NCBI RefSeq assembly: GCF_001570525.1
Contig: NZ_BBXC01000007.1
Span: 165,085 to 229,084, forward strand
Origin: Herbidospora sakaeratensis
Lineage (GTDB): Bacteria; Actinomycetota; Actinomycetes; Streptosporangiales; Streptosporangiaceae
Direction of reading: 5' to 3'
Length of the DNA stretch: 64,000 nt
Below, piece after piece: positions 1 to 8,312 of this stretch (position 1 is the stretch's first letter; the number at the start of each line of letters is the position of its first letter). The notes beneath the pieces are model-generated. The model saw nothing but the letters and a program-made list of their open reading frames with translations, had not been told where the DNA came from and searched no databases. Position numbers and translations under genes: made by a program.

Positions 1-486
1 GATGTCGACGCCGCCGGGCACGATCGAGATGTTGCGGCGCGGCACGCCCAGCTGGATCAGCTGCGACTCCTCGCCGGCGCAGGTCGCGATGACCGCGCGG
101 GCCCGGCGGCCGATCGCCCGCTCCAGGCGCAGGACCTGGGCGGAGGGCCGGTCGTCGTGGTGGAAGGTCTGGGTCACCGGGACGTCGAGCCCGTCGGAGC
201 CGGCGATGGCCGCGAGGCCGCCGGTCCACGAGTGGGCGTGGATGACGTCGGGGCGCTCGGCGTGCCAGCGGCGCTTGAGGCCGTCGCTGAAGTCGGAGAT
301 GTAGGGGAGCAGGTCGTTCTCGGAGAGGTCCTTGTCGGGCCCGGCGGGCACCCGCTCGACCCGGACGCCCTTGATCTGCGCGTCGTCCCGCGTGTAGACG
401 GTGACCTCGTGACCCCGGCCCAGTTCACGGGCGACGGCGGGGGCGGTGACGGAGAGGTTGTTCGTGGCGACGATGGCGATATGCAT
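1..486 (-). CDS. Glycosyltransferase, GT-B fold N-terminal part (partial)
   Basis: Only the first 162 codons lie in the window; the gene runs off its left edge. The protein opens with MHIAIVA, a Rossmann first strand, and has PDVIHAHSW near residue 80 and an IATCAGEE segment near 140, the layout of the acceptor-binding N-terminal domain of GT4-type glycosyltransferases. It probably moves a sugar from an activated donor to a cell-surface or small-molecule acceptor in the cytoplasm. The donor cannot be judged because the nucleotide-sugar half is missing. ATG at 486 is preferred because GAGGTG lies about 5 bases upstream; an in-frame ATG at 498 overlaps that ribosome site. Confidence 0.82.
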   Translation of the reverse strand, partial: MHIAIVATNNLSVTAPAVARELGRGHEVTVYTRDDAQIKGVRVERVPAGPDKDLSENDLLPYISDFSDGLKRRWHAERPDVIHAHSWTGGLAAIAGSDGLDVPVTQTFHHDDRPSAQVLRLERAIGRRARAVIATCAGEESQLIQLGVPRRNISIVPGGVDI

Positions 487-601
487 GGCACACCTCATGG
501 CGATAAGCGCGATGAAAGGGGTGTGCCTGCGTCTTAGGCACGAACTGTGTTGTGGTCTTTACCGTACACCTAAGAGCTTTAAACGCAAGTTTTCAGATGA
601 A

Positions 602-1408
602 TCAGGCGTCAATGCGAAGGCCCGGGGTGGTGTGCCAGCCGATCAGCCGGATCAGGTGGCTGACGTGGTCGGGCACCGGGTCGAGCACGAGTTCGCGCTG
701 GTCACCGAGGTTCTTGGCGGTGTCGACGAGGGCTCGGAGCCCGGCCAGGTCGATGAACGTGACCCCGTGGAGGTCGACGTGAAGATCTCCGGAAACCGCC
801 CCGGTTGCCTGGGAGAGCTCGCGGGCCAGATCGGCCGAGGAGGTCGCGTCGATCTCTCCCTCGACCCGGATGCCGTCGGGGCCGGAGGTCCGCCGGATGC
901 GCAGCAGGGCCGTTTCGAGCAGCAGGTCGCCGTCGTCGGGCCGGTGCAGCCGGAGCAGGTCGGCCAGCACGCCGGGCGCGAACAGCCGCTTGTCGAACTG
1001 GCACACCCCGAGCGCCGTGCCGGTGTCGTAGACCTCCTGGATGCCGGTCTCGAACTCGGCCAGCCGGTCGGTGCCGACACGGACGGCCCAGCTCATCTCG
1101 CCGGTCACCCGCAGCGCCCGGTAGCCCTCTGACCTGGCCCGCGCCGCCTCGGCGGCGACGTCGGCGACCATGGCGACCGGGTCGAACGCCTCAAGCCGGC
1201 GGATGTCGAGCCGCCCGGAGGCGACCGCCCCGTCGGTGTCGACGCCCCAGCCGCGCAGCAGGCCCGTGACGACCGCCGGATGGGTCACGTCGGTCAGGTA
1301 CAGCACCTTGTCCGCGCCGGCCAGCCCTTCGGCGATGAAGGGGGCCAGCACGGGCTCCAACTCGGCCTCGTCGGAGTAGGCGACGGACCTGTGGTCACCG
1401 GGCTGCAC
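602..1408 (-). CDS. MEDS-STAS protein, anti-sigma antagonist-like
   Basis: A 268-residue protein. Residues about 5-165 resemble the MEDS (DcmR-type sensory) domain, with HRSVAYSDEAEL and the GEMSWA segment, a fold used to sense small ligands. Residues about 175-265 are a STAS domain as in anti-anti-sigma factors. In SpoIIAA-type antagonists the phosphorylated serine follows Asp in DSSGL. Here the motif reads FIDLAGL, so the acceptor position (residue 221) is Leu and the next is Ala. The domain therefore cannot be switched by the usual serine phosphorylation. It starts with GTG 9 bases after the phosphatase gene on the same strand, so the two probably form an operon. It may act as a constitutive or ligand-controlled antagonist (inference). 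Confidence 0.85.
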   Translation of the reverse strand: MQPGDHRSVAYSDEAELEPVLAPFIAEGLAGADKVLYLTDVTHPAVVTGLLRGWGVDTDGAVASGRLDIRRLEAFDPVAMVADVAAEAARARSEGYRALRVTGEMSWAVRVGTDRLAEFETGIQEVYDTGTALGVCQFDKRLFAPGVLADLLRLHRPDDGDLLLETALLRIRRTSGPDGIRVEGEIDATSSADLARELSQATGAVSGDLHVDLHGVTFIDLAGLRALVDTAKNLGDQRELVLDPVPDHVSHLIRLIGWHTTPGLRIDA

Positions 1409-1417
1409 CAGGCAAGG

Positions 1418-3193
1418 CTAGCGGGAACGACGGAGGGTGAGAACCGTGACCTCGTCGACGACCTCGTCGTCGCAGAAGGCGCGGTGGTCCTCCTCGATGG
1501 CCTTGACCACCGCCGCGGGGGGCTGGTTGACGCACCGCGCGAGCACCTCGGTGAGCCGCGCCTCGCCGTAGTTCTCCCCGGCCGAGCTGCGGGTGCCGAC
1601 CAGGCCGTCGGAGTAGAGCACCAGCGTCTCGCCCGAGGCCAGGGTCAGTTCCTCGGCGGCCGGCACGGCCCCCTCCTCGAAGCCGAGCGGCACCCCGCCG
1701 CCCTCGGTGAAGCGCACCCCGCCGTCGGGCTGGAGCAGCGCGGCCGGGTGGTGCCCGGCGGAGGCCAGGCGGACCTTGCGGCCCCGGACGAACCCGGCGG
1801 CGGCCATCACGAACAGGCCGGTGTGCTGGGCCAGCAGGGCGTCGTTGACCTTGCGGAGGGCCTCTCCGGGGTCGCGTTCGAAGGCGCTGAGCACCCGGAT
1901 GCCGTTGCGGACCAGCGAGGTCACCGAGGCGGCCTCCTCGCCTCGGCCGGCCGCGCCGCCGATGACGAAGCCCCAGCCGCCCTTCATCGGGAAGACGTCG
2001 TAGAACTCCCCGCCGATCGCCCGCATGGCCGAACCGGGATGGTAGATCGCGGCCGTCTCGAACCCGGCCACCTCGGGCAGCGACCGGGGGAGCACGCCGC
2101 TGCGCAGCGCGTCGGCGGCGTTGGAACTGCGCTGGAAGCTGCGCTGGGCCCGCAGGGCCAGCCCCAGGTGCGACCCGATCTCCTCCAGGAGCCCCAGGTC
2201 GGCCAGGCCGAAGGGCGGGCGGTCTCGCAGCCGTACGAGGGTCAGCACGCCCGCGATCTCGTCGTCGGACTGGATGGGGACCGACAGCAGCGAGCCGGCC
2301 TTCATCTGGGTCAGCACGTCGGCGCCGAGCAGGCTGTCGTCGCTGAGCATCTCGTGCACGACCCCGCTGCGGGTGGCCAGCACCCGGGCGACCAGCGGCG
2401 CCTCGGCCGGGTCGCGGGACTCGATCGCCCGCTGGAGCTTGGCCACCGGCTGGGTCGAGGGCGCGATCACGGCCGCGCGGTGGAGGCCGCCGTCGCGGAC
2501 CATGTCGGCGATCACCCAGTCGGCCGTCTCGGCGCCCAGCAGCCGGGCCGCGCGGATCAGCGCGACCGGCTCGCGGAGGCTCTCGTCGTCGAGCAGCAGC
2601 CGGGTGAGCTGGGCCGACAGCTCGTGGCGGCGGGCCGCCTCCAGGAACAGCGACTCGTCGGGCGTGTCCTTCCCGTTGTCGGGGCCGGTCAGCTGCACGT
2701 CGGTCGGCAGGGCGACGGCGGCGACCATCTCCTGCGGCTCGCCGGGCATGCGCAGGCGGCTCAGCACCAGCCGGACCGTGTGGGCCCGGCCCTGGTGGGC
2801 CAGCCGGGTCTCGAAGGTGGTGCTCTCCTCGCTGCGCAGCGCCTCGGCGAACCGGGCGCGGAAGACGGCCCGCCGGGACGACTCGATGAGCAGCGGGAAC
2901 GCCCGGCCGATCAGGTAGCCGGCCGGGCTGCCGAGCAGCCGGGTGGTCTCGTTGTTGATCCGGCGGACGGTCCCGCCGGTGTCCATCACGATCACCGGGA
3001 TCGGGAGGGTGCGGAAGATCTGCCGGAGCAGCTTCTGCTCACGCTGGGGGCCGCCGTCGCGCCGCCGCTTCGCCTTGGCCAGCTCGGCCAGGGCGTCGCG
3101 GACGAGCCCTTCGGCGGTCTCGAGCTCGTGGCTGCGGGGCAGGTCGGCGACGTGCGCCGCGAACTCGCCCAGCCGCTGCTCCAGGTCGGTCAC
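1418..3193 (-). CDS. PAS-GAF-SpoIIE (PP2C-like) phosphatase, active site degenerate
   Basis: 591 residues. After a short coiled N-terminus comes a PAS domain (about 60-165, PVIVMDTGG...INNETTRLLG), a GAF domain (about 215-365) and a SpoIIE/RsbU-type PP2C domain (about 380-588). Such proteins dephosphorylate STAS antagonists in partner switching. Recognisable motifs are GGEFYDVF, SAGHHPA, LVLYSDG and VDEVTVL. The usual GDVxGKG metal-binding motif reads GGAAGRG, so the essential Asp is Gly at residue 413, and the earlier GGD is GGE (Glu396). The Asp of SDG and the last Asp are kept. Activity is therefore doubtful; it may be a pseudophosphatase sensor. It is transcribed divergently from the GAF-ANTAR gene and is followed by the MEDS-STAS gene. 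Confidence 0.88.
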   Translation of the reverse strand: MTDLEQRLGEFAAHVADLPRSHELETAEGLVRDALAELAKAKRRRDGGPQREQKLLRQIFRTLPIPVIVMDTGGTVRRINNETTRLLGSPAGYLIGRAFPLLIESSRRAVFRARFAEALRSEESTTFETRLAHQGRAHTVRLVLSRLRMPGEPQEMVAAVALPTDVQLTGPDNGKDTPDESLFLEAARRHELSAQLTRLLLDDESLREPVALIRAARLLGAETADWVIADMVRDGGLHRAAVIAPSTQPVAKLQRAIESRDPAEAPLVARVLATRSGVVHEMLSDDSLLGADVLTQMKAGSLLSVPIQSDDEIAGVLTLVRLRDRPPFGLADLGLLEEIGSHLGLALRAQRSFQRSSNAADALRSGVLPRSLPEVAGFETAAIYHPGSAMRAIGGEFYDVFPMKGGWGFVIGGAAGRGEEAASVTSLVRNGIRVLSAFERDPGEALRKVNDALLAQHTGLFVMAAAGFVRGRKVRLASAGHHPAALLQPDGGVRFTEGGGVPLGFEEGAVPAAEELTLASGETLVLYSDGLVGTRSSAGENYGEARLTEVLARCVNQPPAAVVKAIEEDHRAFCDDEVVDEVTVLTLRRSR

Positions 3194-3249
3194 CGGTGTG
3201 TGCTCCCTCTCGCATCCGTCATCGGATGATTAGACCCCAAACTAGGGGA

Positions 3250-3972
3250 ATGGTCTTCCCTGTGATTCCCATTCTCGCCCGTGATCTCGCCGCCCTCGGA
3301 CGGGTCACCGAGGGAACCTCCGCCGAGAGCGTGCTCCGGGGGGTTACCGAGGCCATCGCCCGGGGCGTGCCCGGCTGCGCGGGGGGCACCGCCGAGCTCT
3401 GGATGGACGACCGGGTGCTGCTGGCGTCCTCCCACAGCGAACTCATCGCCGTCAGCGACCGTGAGCGCGACCTGCGCGAAGGCCCCTCACGCGAGGCCCT
3501 GCGCAGCGGCCGGCCGATCGTGGTCGGCGACGTCATGCGCGACCAGCGCTGGCCCCGCTACGCCGCCGCGGCCGTCCGCCACGGGGTGCGCTCGATCCTC
3601 GTGCTGCCCGTCGAGGTCGACGGCGCGATCGTGGTCATCGGGCTCTACGGGGTGCGGCCGGGCGTGTTCGCCGACCACGTGCCGCTGACCGAGCTGCTGC
3701 GCGAGCAGGTCACGGTCGCCCTGGCCAACATCTGGGAGTTCGACGACGTGCTCACCGGCGCGGCCCAGATGCAGGAGGCGATGGCCGGCCGGGCCCTGAT
3801 CGACCAGGCCAAGGGCATCATCATGCAGGCCAGCGGATGCAGCCCGGAAGAGGCCTTCGACGAGCTGCGCCGCATCTCCCAGCACCACCAGGTGAAGGTC
3901 GCCGACCTGGCGAAACTGCTGGTCACCGAGCACCAGCAGAAGAACGCCAAGAGTCAGGCCACGGGGAACTAG
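3250..3972 (+). CDS. GAF-ANTAR domain RNA-binding regulator
   Basis: About 240 residues: a GAF domain (roughly 15-165) followed by an ANTAR domain (about 175-232) with LIDQAKGIIMQ and SPEEAFDELRRIS. ANTAR proteins bind paired hexanucleotide stem-loops in nascent RNA and act as antiterminators; the GAF part is the likely signal input. The start is uncertain. ATG 3250 has AGGGGA immediately upstream, GTG 3259 has better spacing to that site, and an ATG at 3226 is also in frame. The stop overlaps that of the convergent STAS gene within a single CTAG. No membrane segment is seen, so the protein is cytoplasmic. Its place in a partner-switching cluster suggests a shared stress signal (inference). 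Confidence 0.85.
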   Translation: MVFPVIPILARDLAALGRVTEGTSAESVLRGVTEAIARGVPGCAGGTAELWMDDRVLLASSHSELIAVSDRERDLREGPSREALRSGRPIVVGDVMRDQRWPRYAAAAVRHGVRSILVLPVEVDGAIVVIGLYGVRPGVFADHVPLTELLREQVTVALANIWEFDDVLTGAAQMQEAMAGRALIDQAKGIIMQASGCSPEEAFDELRRISQHHQVKVADLAKLLVTEHQQKNAKSQATGN

Positions 3973-4310
3973 ACGGCCGCGACGGCCTCGTCGACGGTCT
4001 CGAACATGGGCAGCCGCTGCGCGAGGCCGGTCACCCACATCACCTTCGAGGCCGGATATTGCACGTTGACCAGCGCGAAGTGCCCGCCGGCCGCGGTCGC
4101 CCGCTGCCAGTGGTGGACGATCAGCCCCAGCGCCCGCGAGTCCATGAACGTCACGCCGCCCAGATCGAGGATCATGTCGGGCCCGTGGTCGTCGGCCACC
4201 GCGTCGAGGTGGTCGGAGAACTGCTCGCGTGTGGTGGCGTCGAGGATCCCGTCGATGTGGATCACCACGAAATCCGCCACGGCACTCGATCGCATCGTCA
4301 GGGTTGCCAC
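3969..4310 (-). CDS. STAS-domain anti-sigma factor antagonist
   Basis: 113 residues, a single STAS domain of RsbV/SpoIIAA type. The phosphoacceptor region reads FMDSRALGL, keeping Asp57-Ser58, the serine used by SpoIIAA-type proteins. It should be a functional switch: unphosphorylated it would bind the RsbW-like kinase and free the sigma factor. It starts at GTG 4310, with GGAGG 7 bases upstream. It lies next to the sigma factor and close to the kinase at 5364, the probable partner set. It is read divergently from the sigma gene and its 3' end shares a CTAG stop with the GAF-ANTAR gene. Confidence 0.9.
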   Translation of the reverse strand: MATLTMRSSAVADFVVIHIDGILDATTREQFSDHLDAVADDHGPDMILDLGGVTFMDSRALGLIVHHWQRATAAGGHFALVNVQYPASKVMWVTGLAQRLPMFETVDEAVAAV

Positions 4311-4361
4311 CGCCTCGCCTCCTTCGACGCAACCTTACTGTTCTCCAGGGAGTTGTGTAAC

Positions 4362-4376
4362 GCCCCGATTCGGGGC
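4362..4376. promoter_or_regulatory. Perfect GC-rich palindrome between STAS and sigma genes
   Basis: GCCCCGA-T-TCGGGGC, 7-base arms around one base, lies in the 185-base divergent gap between the STAS antagonist start (4310) and the sigma gene start (4496). The position fits an operator better than a terminator, because no gene ends here. The loop is too short for a stable RNA hairpin without fraying. Confidence 0.35.
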
Positions 4377-4495
4377 ATTATGGCGGAAGAGGTCCAGCAG
4401 AGGGCTTCGTCTCGTTTTCTTGAGCGAGACGTCTGTCTGCGTGGGCCTTGCCGCGTTTTCAGGGGTCTCGCGTTTTCCCCTGAGGAGACAGCGAC

Positions 4496-5263
4496 ATGTC
4501 TGCCGACCTGATGACCGCCGAGATCACCGCCGAAGACCTGCTGGTCGAGCTCAACGAGCCCGGCACCACCGACGACCGCGCCGCCCGGCTCCGCGAGATC
4601 ATCGTCGAGATGCACCGCCCGATGGCCCGCGACATCGCCCGGCGTTACCTGCACCGGGGCGAGCCGATGGAGGACCTCCTCCAGGCCGCGTACGTCGGGC
4701 TGATGAAGGCCATCAACGGTTTCGACCCCACCCTCGGCCACAGCTTCCGCGGCTACGCCATGGTCACCATGACCGGCGAGGTCAAGCGGCACTTCCGCGA
4801 CCGCACCTGGGCGGTCCGGGTGCCCCGGATCTACCAGGAGCGCCGGTCGGAGCTCAACCGCCTGGTCGCCGACATGACCCAGGAGAACGGCCGGTTCCCG
4901 ACGGTGGCCGAGCTGGCCGAGCGGATGGGGATCTCCGAGGAGGACATGCTCCTCACGCTGGACGCCTCGTCGGCGTACAGCACCCTGTCGCTCGACGCGC
5001 CGATGGGCGCCGACGACGACGCGGCCGCCCTGGGCGACGTGATCCCCGACAGCGACGACAGCCTCGCCACCCTGATCGACCGCGAGGCGGTCAAGCCGCT
5101 CATCGACGAACTGCCGGAGCGGGAGAAGAACATCCTGCTGCTACGGTTCTATGGCAACATGACGCAGGCGGAGATCGCCGCCGAGTTCGACATCTCCCAG
5201 ATGCATGTGTCGCGGATTCTGCGGAAGGTTCTCGACCAGCTGCGTGCGGAGCTTGTCGCCTAA
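4496..5263 (+). CDS. RNA polymerase sigma factor, SigB/SigF/SigG group
   Basis: 255 residues, group 3 sigma-70. Region 2 includes DLLQAAYVGLMKAINGFDP and FRGYAMVTMTGEVKRHFRD. Region 3 is centred on TVAELAERMGISEEDM. Region 4 has REKNILLLRFYGNMTQAEIA and QMHVSRILRKVL. This is the stress/sporulation family that is held by an RsbW-type kinase and released by STAS antagonists. The ATG is preceded by GAGGAG at 8 bases. Flanking STAS (3969-4310) and kinase (5364-5786) genes supply both partners, so the cluster is likely self-contained. Confidence 0.95.
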   Translation: MSADLMTAEITAEDLLVELNEPGTTDDRAARLREIIVEMHRPMARDIARRYLHRGEPMEDLLQAAYVGLMKAINGFDPTLGHSFRGYAMVTMTGEVKRHFRDRTWAVRVPRIYQERRSELNRLVADMTQENGRFPTVAELAERMGISEEDMLLTLDASSAYSTLSLDAPMGADDDAAALGDVIPDSDDSLATLIDREAVKPLIDELPEREKNILLLRFYGNMTQAEIAAEFDISQMHVSRILRKVLDQLRAELVA

Positions 5264-5268
5264 TGGCG

Positions 5269-5292
5269 GTTTCGACCCGATTCCCCGGGATA
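5269..5292 (+). promoter_or_regulatory. Candidate SigB/F-type promoter upstream of kinase gene
   Basis: Directly after the sigma gene stop there is GTTT, 14 bases, then GGGATA. This resembles the GTTT-N14-16-GGGTAT pattern read by actinobacterial SigB/F-type factors. It would let the adjacent sigma factor transcribe its own putative anti-sigma kinase at 5364. A second GGGTAT at 5318-5323 has no matching -35. Confidence 0.4.
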
Positions 5293-5363
5293 TCGGGCAA
5301 CCTGCCGTGATGACCCGGGGTATCTTTTCTCGGAGTGCCGCCACTACTGGAAGGCGTTAGCGG

Positions 5364-5786
5364 GTGAACGAGGACGGCGTCGCGCCGCCTCCCGCACCGG
5401 GTGCCGCGAAGGAGATCACGTTCTCCCTCGCCGATCTGCCCGACGTGCGGGAGTTCGCGGCTGCGCTGGCCCGACGTGGGGGGATGCCGGAAGACCGGGT
5501 GAACGACTTCCTCGTCGCCCTCAACGAGGTCACCACCAACGCCGTCACCCACGGCGCCACCAAGGCGCGGCTGAAGGTCTCGTTCGAACCCGGTTTCCTC
5601 GTCGCCGACGTCCACGACGAGGGCCGTCACTGGCAGCTGTCGTCGGAGTCGCCCCCGGGCTTCACCCCGCCGCGTGAGAACGCGACGAGCGGGATGGGCC
5701 TGTGGGTGGCCCGGCGGCTCAGCAGCGACATGCGCGTGGTGACCGGCGACACCGGCTCGACCGTGGTGATGCGTTTCCCCCTCTGA
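5364..5786 (+). CDS. RsbW-like serine kinase / anti-sigma factor
   Basis: 140 residues with a GHKL (HATPase_c_2) fold. The N box is NEVTTNAVTHG, the G1 box VHDEGRHW and the G2 box SGMGLWVARRL. In partner switching this protein binds the sigma factor and phosphorylates the STAS antagonist on serine. A proline/alanine-rich tail of about 15 residues precedes the domain. The GTG start at 5364 has GGAAGG about 9 bases upstream. It lies 100 bases after the sigma gene with a candidate SigB-type promoter between them, which suggests feedback control. Which of the two STAS proteins it phosphorylates is inferred from their motifs; only the 113-residue one keeps the serine. Confidence 0.88.
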   Translation: MNEDGVAPPPAPGAAKEITFSLADLPDVREFAAALARRGGMPEDRVNDFLVALNEVTTNAVTHGATKARLKVSFEPGFLVADVHDEGRHWQLSSESPPGFTPPRENATSGMGLWVARRLSSDMRVVTGDTGSTVVMRFPL

Positions 5787-5805
5787 GGCGGGGTACGGGT
5801 CTGGA

Positions 5806-7140
5806 ATGACCCCTTCATCCAGAATTCTGGTGGTCGGCGGGGGGAACGTCGGCATGTACGTCGCCCTCCGGCTCCAGCGCAGGCTGCGCAAGGAGCTCAA
5901 GCAGGGCAGCGTCGGCATCACCATCGCCGACCTCGACTCGTACATGACCTATCAGCCGTTCCTCCCCGAGGCGGCGGCGGGCAACCTGGAGCCCCGGCAC
6001 GTGGTGGTGTCGTTGCGCCGGGTGCTGCCCCGCTGCCGGATCCTGAGCGGCCGGATCTGCGACCTCGACCTGGCCGCCAGATCGGCCCGGTTCGCGCCCA
6101 TGGAAGGGCCCGAACGGGTGCTCGACTACGACTACCTGGTGTTCTGTCCCGGGTCGATCACCAAGACGCTGCCGATCCCCGGCCTGGCCGAGAACGGCAT
6201 CGGCTTCAAGACCGTCGAAGAGGCCACCCACCTGCGCAACCACATCCTCGGCAAGCTCGACACGGCCGCCTCGACCGACGACCCGGAGGTGCGGGCCCGC
6301 GCGCTCACCTTCGTCTTCGTCGGGGCCGGCTACGCCGGGGTCGAGGCGCTGGCCGAGCTGGAGGACATGACGGCCGACGCCTGCCGCTACTTCCACGGCA
6401 TCAACCGCGACTCGATGCGCTGGATCCTCGTCGAGGCCAGCGACCACATCCTGCCCGAGGTGGGCCCGGAACTGGGTGTGTGGACCACCGACGAGCTGCG
6501 CAAGCGCGGCATCGACGTGCGGCTCAACACCCGGGTCAAGTCGGTCGAGCACGACGTCGTGGTGCTCGACGACGGCGAGTCGATCCCGTGCGAGACGCTG
6601 GTGTGGACGGCCGGGGTGAAGGCCAACCCCCTGGTCGAGCACCTGCCGAAGGGCGACCGGGGCCGGGTGGCCACCTCGGCCGAGCTGCTGATCGACGGCA
6701 CCGACTTCGCCTTCGCGGCCGGGGACTCCGCAGCGGTCCCCGACCTGACCCGGCCCGGCGAGTACTGCCCGCCCAACGCCCAGCACGCCGTCAGGCAGAG
6801 CAAGCGCCTCGCCGACAACCTGATCGCCACCATGCGCGGCCGTAAGCGCACGCCCTACCGGCACAAGAACGCCGGCTCGGTCGCCTCGCTCGGCCTCCAC
6901 AAGGGGGTCGCGAACGTCTACGGCGTGCAGGTGCGCGGCTTCCCGGCCTGGTTCATGCACCGGACCTACCACCTGACCCGGATGCCGACCCTCAACCGGA
7001 AGGCCCGCATCCTGATGGACTGGACGCTGGCCCTGTTCTTCAAGCGCGAGGTCGTCGCCCTGGGCGCGCTGGCCCGGCCGCGCGAGGAGTTCGAGTTCGC
7101 CACCCGCAGCCAGGAGCAGACCGCTACCGCGCGGCGGTGA
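5806..7140 (+). CDS. Type II NADH dehydrogenase / FAD-dependent oxidoreductase
   Basis: 444 residues. An FAD-binding dinucleotide fold opens the protein ([14 protein letters not shown]) and an NAD(P)H-binding fold follows near 170 ([18 protein letters not shown]). [13 protein letters not shown] and [12 protein letters not shown] are typical of the Ndh family, which passes electrons from NADH to membrane quinones without pumping protons. The C-terminal [15 protein letters not shown] stretch could be the amphipathic membrane anchor. The 3' end overlaps the convergent acireductone dioxygenase gene by 17 bases. The start at ATG 5806, only 20 bases after the kinase gene, allows co-transcription. 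Confidence 0.88.
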   Translation: MTPSSRILVVGGGNVGMYVALRLQRRLRKELKQGSVGITIADLDSYMTYQPFLPEAAAGNLEPRHVVVSLRRVLPRCRILSGRICDLDLAARSARFAPMEGPERVLDYDYLVFCPGSITKTLPIPGLAENGIGFKTVEEATHLRNHILGKLDTAASTDDPEVRARALTFVFVGAGYAGVEALAELEDMTADACRYFHGINRDSMRWILVEASDHILPEVGPELGVWTTDELRKRGIDVRLNTRVKSVEHDVVVLDDGESIPCETLVWTAGVKANPLVEHLPKGDRGRVATSAELLIDGTDFAFAAGDSAAVPDLTRPGEYCPPNAQHAVRQSKRLADNLIATMRGRKRTPYRHKNAGSVASLGLHKGVANVYGVQVRGFPAWFMHRTYHLTRMPTLNRKARILMDWTLALFFKREVVALGALARPREEFEFATRSQEQTATARR

Positions 7141-7675
7141 TCGCGTCGAAGTCGGGGATGCGCGAGGAGATGCCGTCGCCGGTGAAGTCGCCGACCCAGC
7201 CGTCGTCGTCGTGGAAGAAGCGGATCGCGCAGAAGTCGGGGCGGGTGCCCATGTCGAACCAGTGGGTGGTCTTGGCCGGCACGCTCAGCAGGTCGCCCGC
7301 CTCGCAGAGCACGGCGTGCACCCTCCCGTTCACGTGCAGGTAGAAGATGCCGGCGCCGCGGGCGAAGAAGCGCACTTCGTCGTCGTCATGGGTGTGCTCG
7401 TCGAGGAACTTCCCGCGCGCCCCGGCCGCGACCTCGGGGTCGGCGTCGGGGCCGAGCTGGACGACGTCGACGAACGTGTAGCTCTCGTCGGCGTTGACCT
7501 TGGCGATCTGCTCGGCGTACGCCGCGAGCACGTCGTCGGCCGACGGGCCGGTGGGCACGACGTCCCAGTGGCGCAGGCGGACGCCGATCTCGCCCAGGGC
7601 GGCGGCGATCTCGGCCGGGTTCTCGGTGCGTCGCAGCAGTTCGGCGTCTTCGCCGTAGACGGTGAGGTAGGTCAT
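7124..7675 (-). CDS. mtnD: Acireductone dioxygenase (ARD/ARD')
   Basis: 183 residues, a cupin. The metal motif [11 protein letters not shown] supplies two His and Glu, and the later THWFDMG supplies the third His. It oxidises acireductone in the methionine salvage pathway to the 2-keto acid of methionine and formate (iron form), or by the nickel form to methylthiopropionate, CO and formate. No other salvage gene adjoins it. The ATG at 7675 has GGAGG only 1-2 bases away, too close for ordinary initiation, so a leaderless or short-leader mRNA is possible. It is divergent from an acetyltransferase gene, with a perfect palindrome between them. Confidence 0.92.
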   Translation of the reverse strand: MTYLTVYGEDAELLRRTENPAEIAAALGEIGVRLRHWDVVPTGPSADDVLAAYAEQIAKVNADESYTFVDVVQLGPDADPEVAAGARGKFLDEHTHDDDEVRFFARGAGIFYLHVNGRVHAVLCEAGDLLSVPAKTTHWFDMGTRPDFCAIRFFHDDDGWVGDFTGDGISSRIPDFDAITAAR

Positions 7676-7714
7676 GCCTCCCAGGGAACCACCGCGGCCC
7701 GGTGATCGCCATAG

Positions 7715-7749
7715 CATGATCACGTCATTTGCTACGCTCCGTGATCATG
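7715..7749. promoter_or_regulatory. Perfect 10-base inverted repeat, mtnD/GNAT divergent promoter
   Basis: CATGATCACG (7715-7724) and CGTGATCATG (7740-7749) are exact inverted copies 15 bases apart, in the 100-base gap between mtnD and the acetyltransferase gene. The size and symmetry suit a dimeric repressor able to control both promoters. No regulator gene is adjacent. Confidence 0.5.
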
Positions 7750-7775
7750 ACGACACACTTCGGAAGACGTCCGCG

Positions 7776-8312
7776 ATGATCGATCTGCACGGACGCGACG
7801 TACGACTCCGCAGCCTGCGGCCCGCCGACCTCAAGGTCTACACGCAGGTCTACACCAGCGCCGTCCTCACCCGTTATCTGGGCGTCGACCGCATGGACGA
7901 GGACCGGGCGCGGGCCACCTTCCTGGCCGGGCTGCGCTCCGACCGGCGTATCACCCTGGCCGTCACCGAGCCCGACGGCGAGGCCGTCCACGGGCTGATC
8001 GGGCTGCTGCTGGAGGACTACGGCAGCAACGCCATGATCACCGGGCTGGTGCTGCTGCCCGGCTCGCCGATCCAGGGGCGCGGCGCGCAGGCCGGCCGCC
8101 TGCTCATCGAGTACGCCTTCACCCACCTCGGCATCCACCGGATCTGGGCCTGCCACCGTCACGACCAGCCGCTGATGGAGCGCATCATGCTCGACGCCGG
8201 GCTCCGTCGCGAGGCCACGGTACGGCAGCTGTTCCAGACGCAGGGCCGCTGGCACGACGTGACCACCTACGCCGCCCTGTCACACGAGTGGGGCCTGGTT
8301 CACGCCCCGTAG
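7776..8312 (+). CDS. GNAT-family N-acetyltransferase (RimJ/RimL-like)
   Basis: About 178 residues. The opening (IDLHGRDVRLRSLRPADLKVY) and the AGRLLIEYAFTHLGIHRIWA segment match the RimJ/RimL branch, which moves acetyl from acetyl-CoA to amines or protein N-termini. The acetyl-CoA loop is unusual: the QxxGxG/A stretch reads IQGRGAQAGRLL. ATG 7776 is chosen because homologous similarity begins there; upstream in-frame ATGs fall inside the palindrome region. The 3' end overlaps the convergent DNA glycosylase gene by 13 bases. The substrate cannot be told. Confidence 0.8.
   Translation: MIDLHGRDVRLRSLRPADLKVYTQVYTSAVLTRYLGVDRMDEDRARATFLAGLRSDRRITLAVTEPDGEAVHGLIGLLLEDYGSNAMITGLVLLPGSPIQGRGAQAGRLLIEYAFTHLGIHRIWACHRHDQPLMERIMLDAGLRREATVRQLFQTQGRWHDVTTYAALSHEWGLVHAP

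Noticed and set aside
1280-3229. Long open frame on the plus strand opposite the phosphatase gene
   Set aside because: It mirrors the third-position G/C of the minus-strand gene, has no domain and is rich in Gly/Ala/Arg repeats; a shadow of the true gene.
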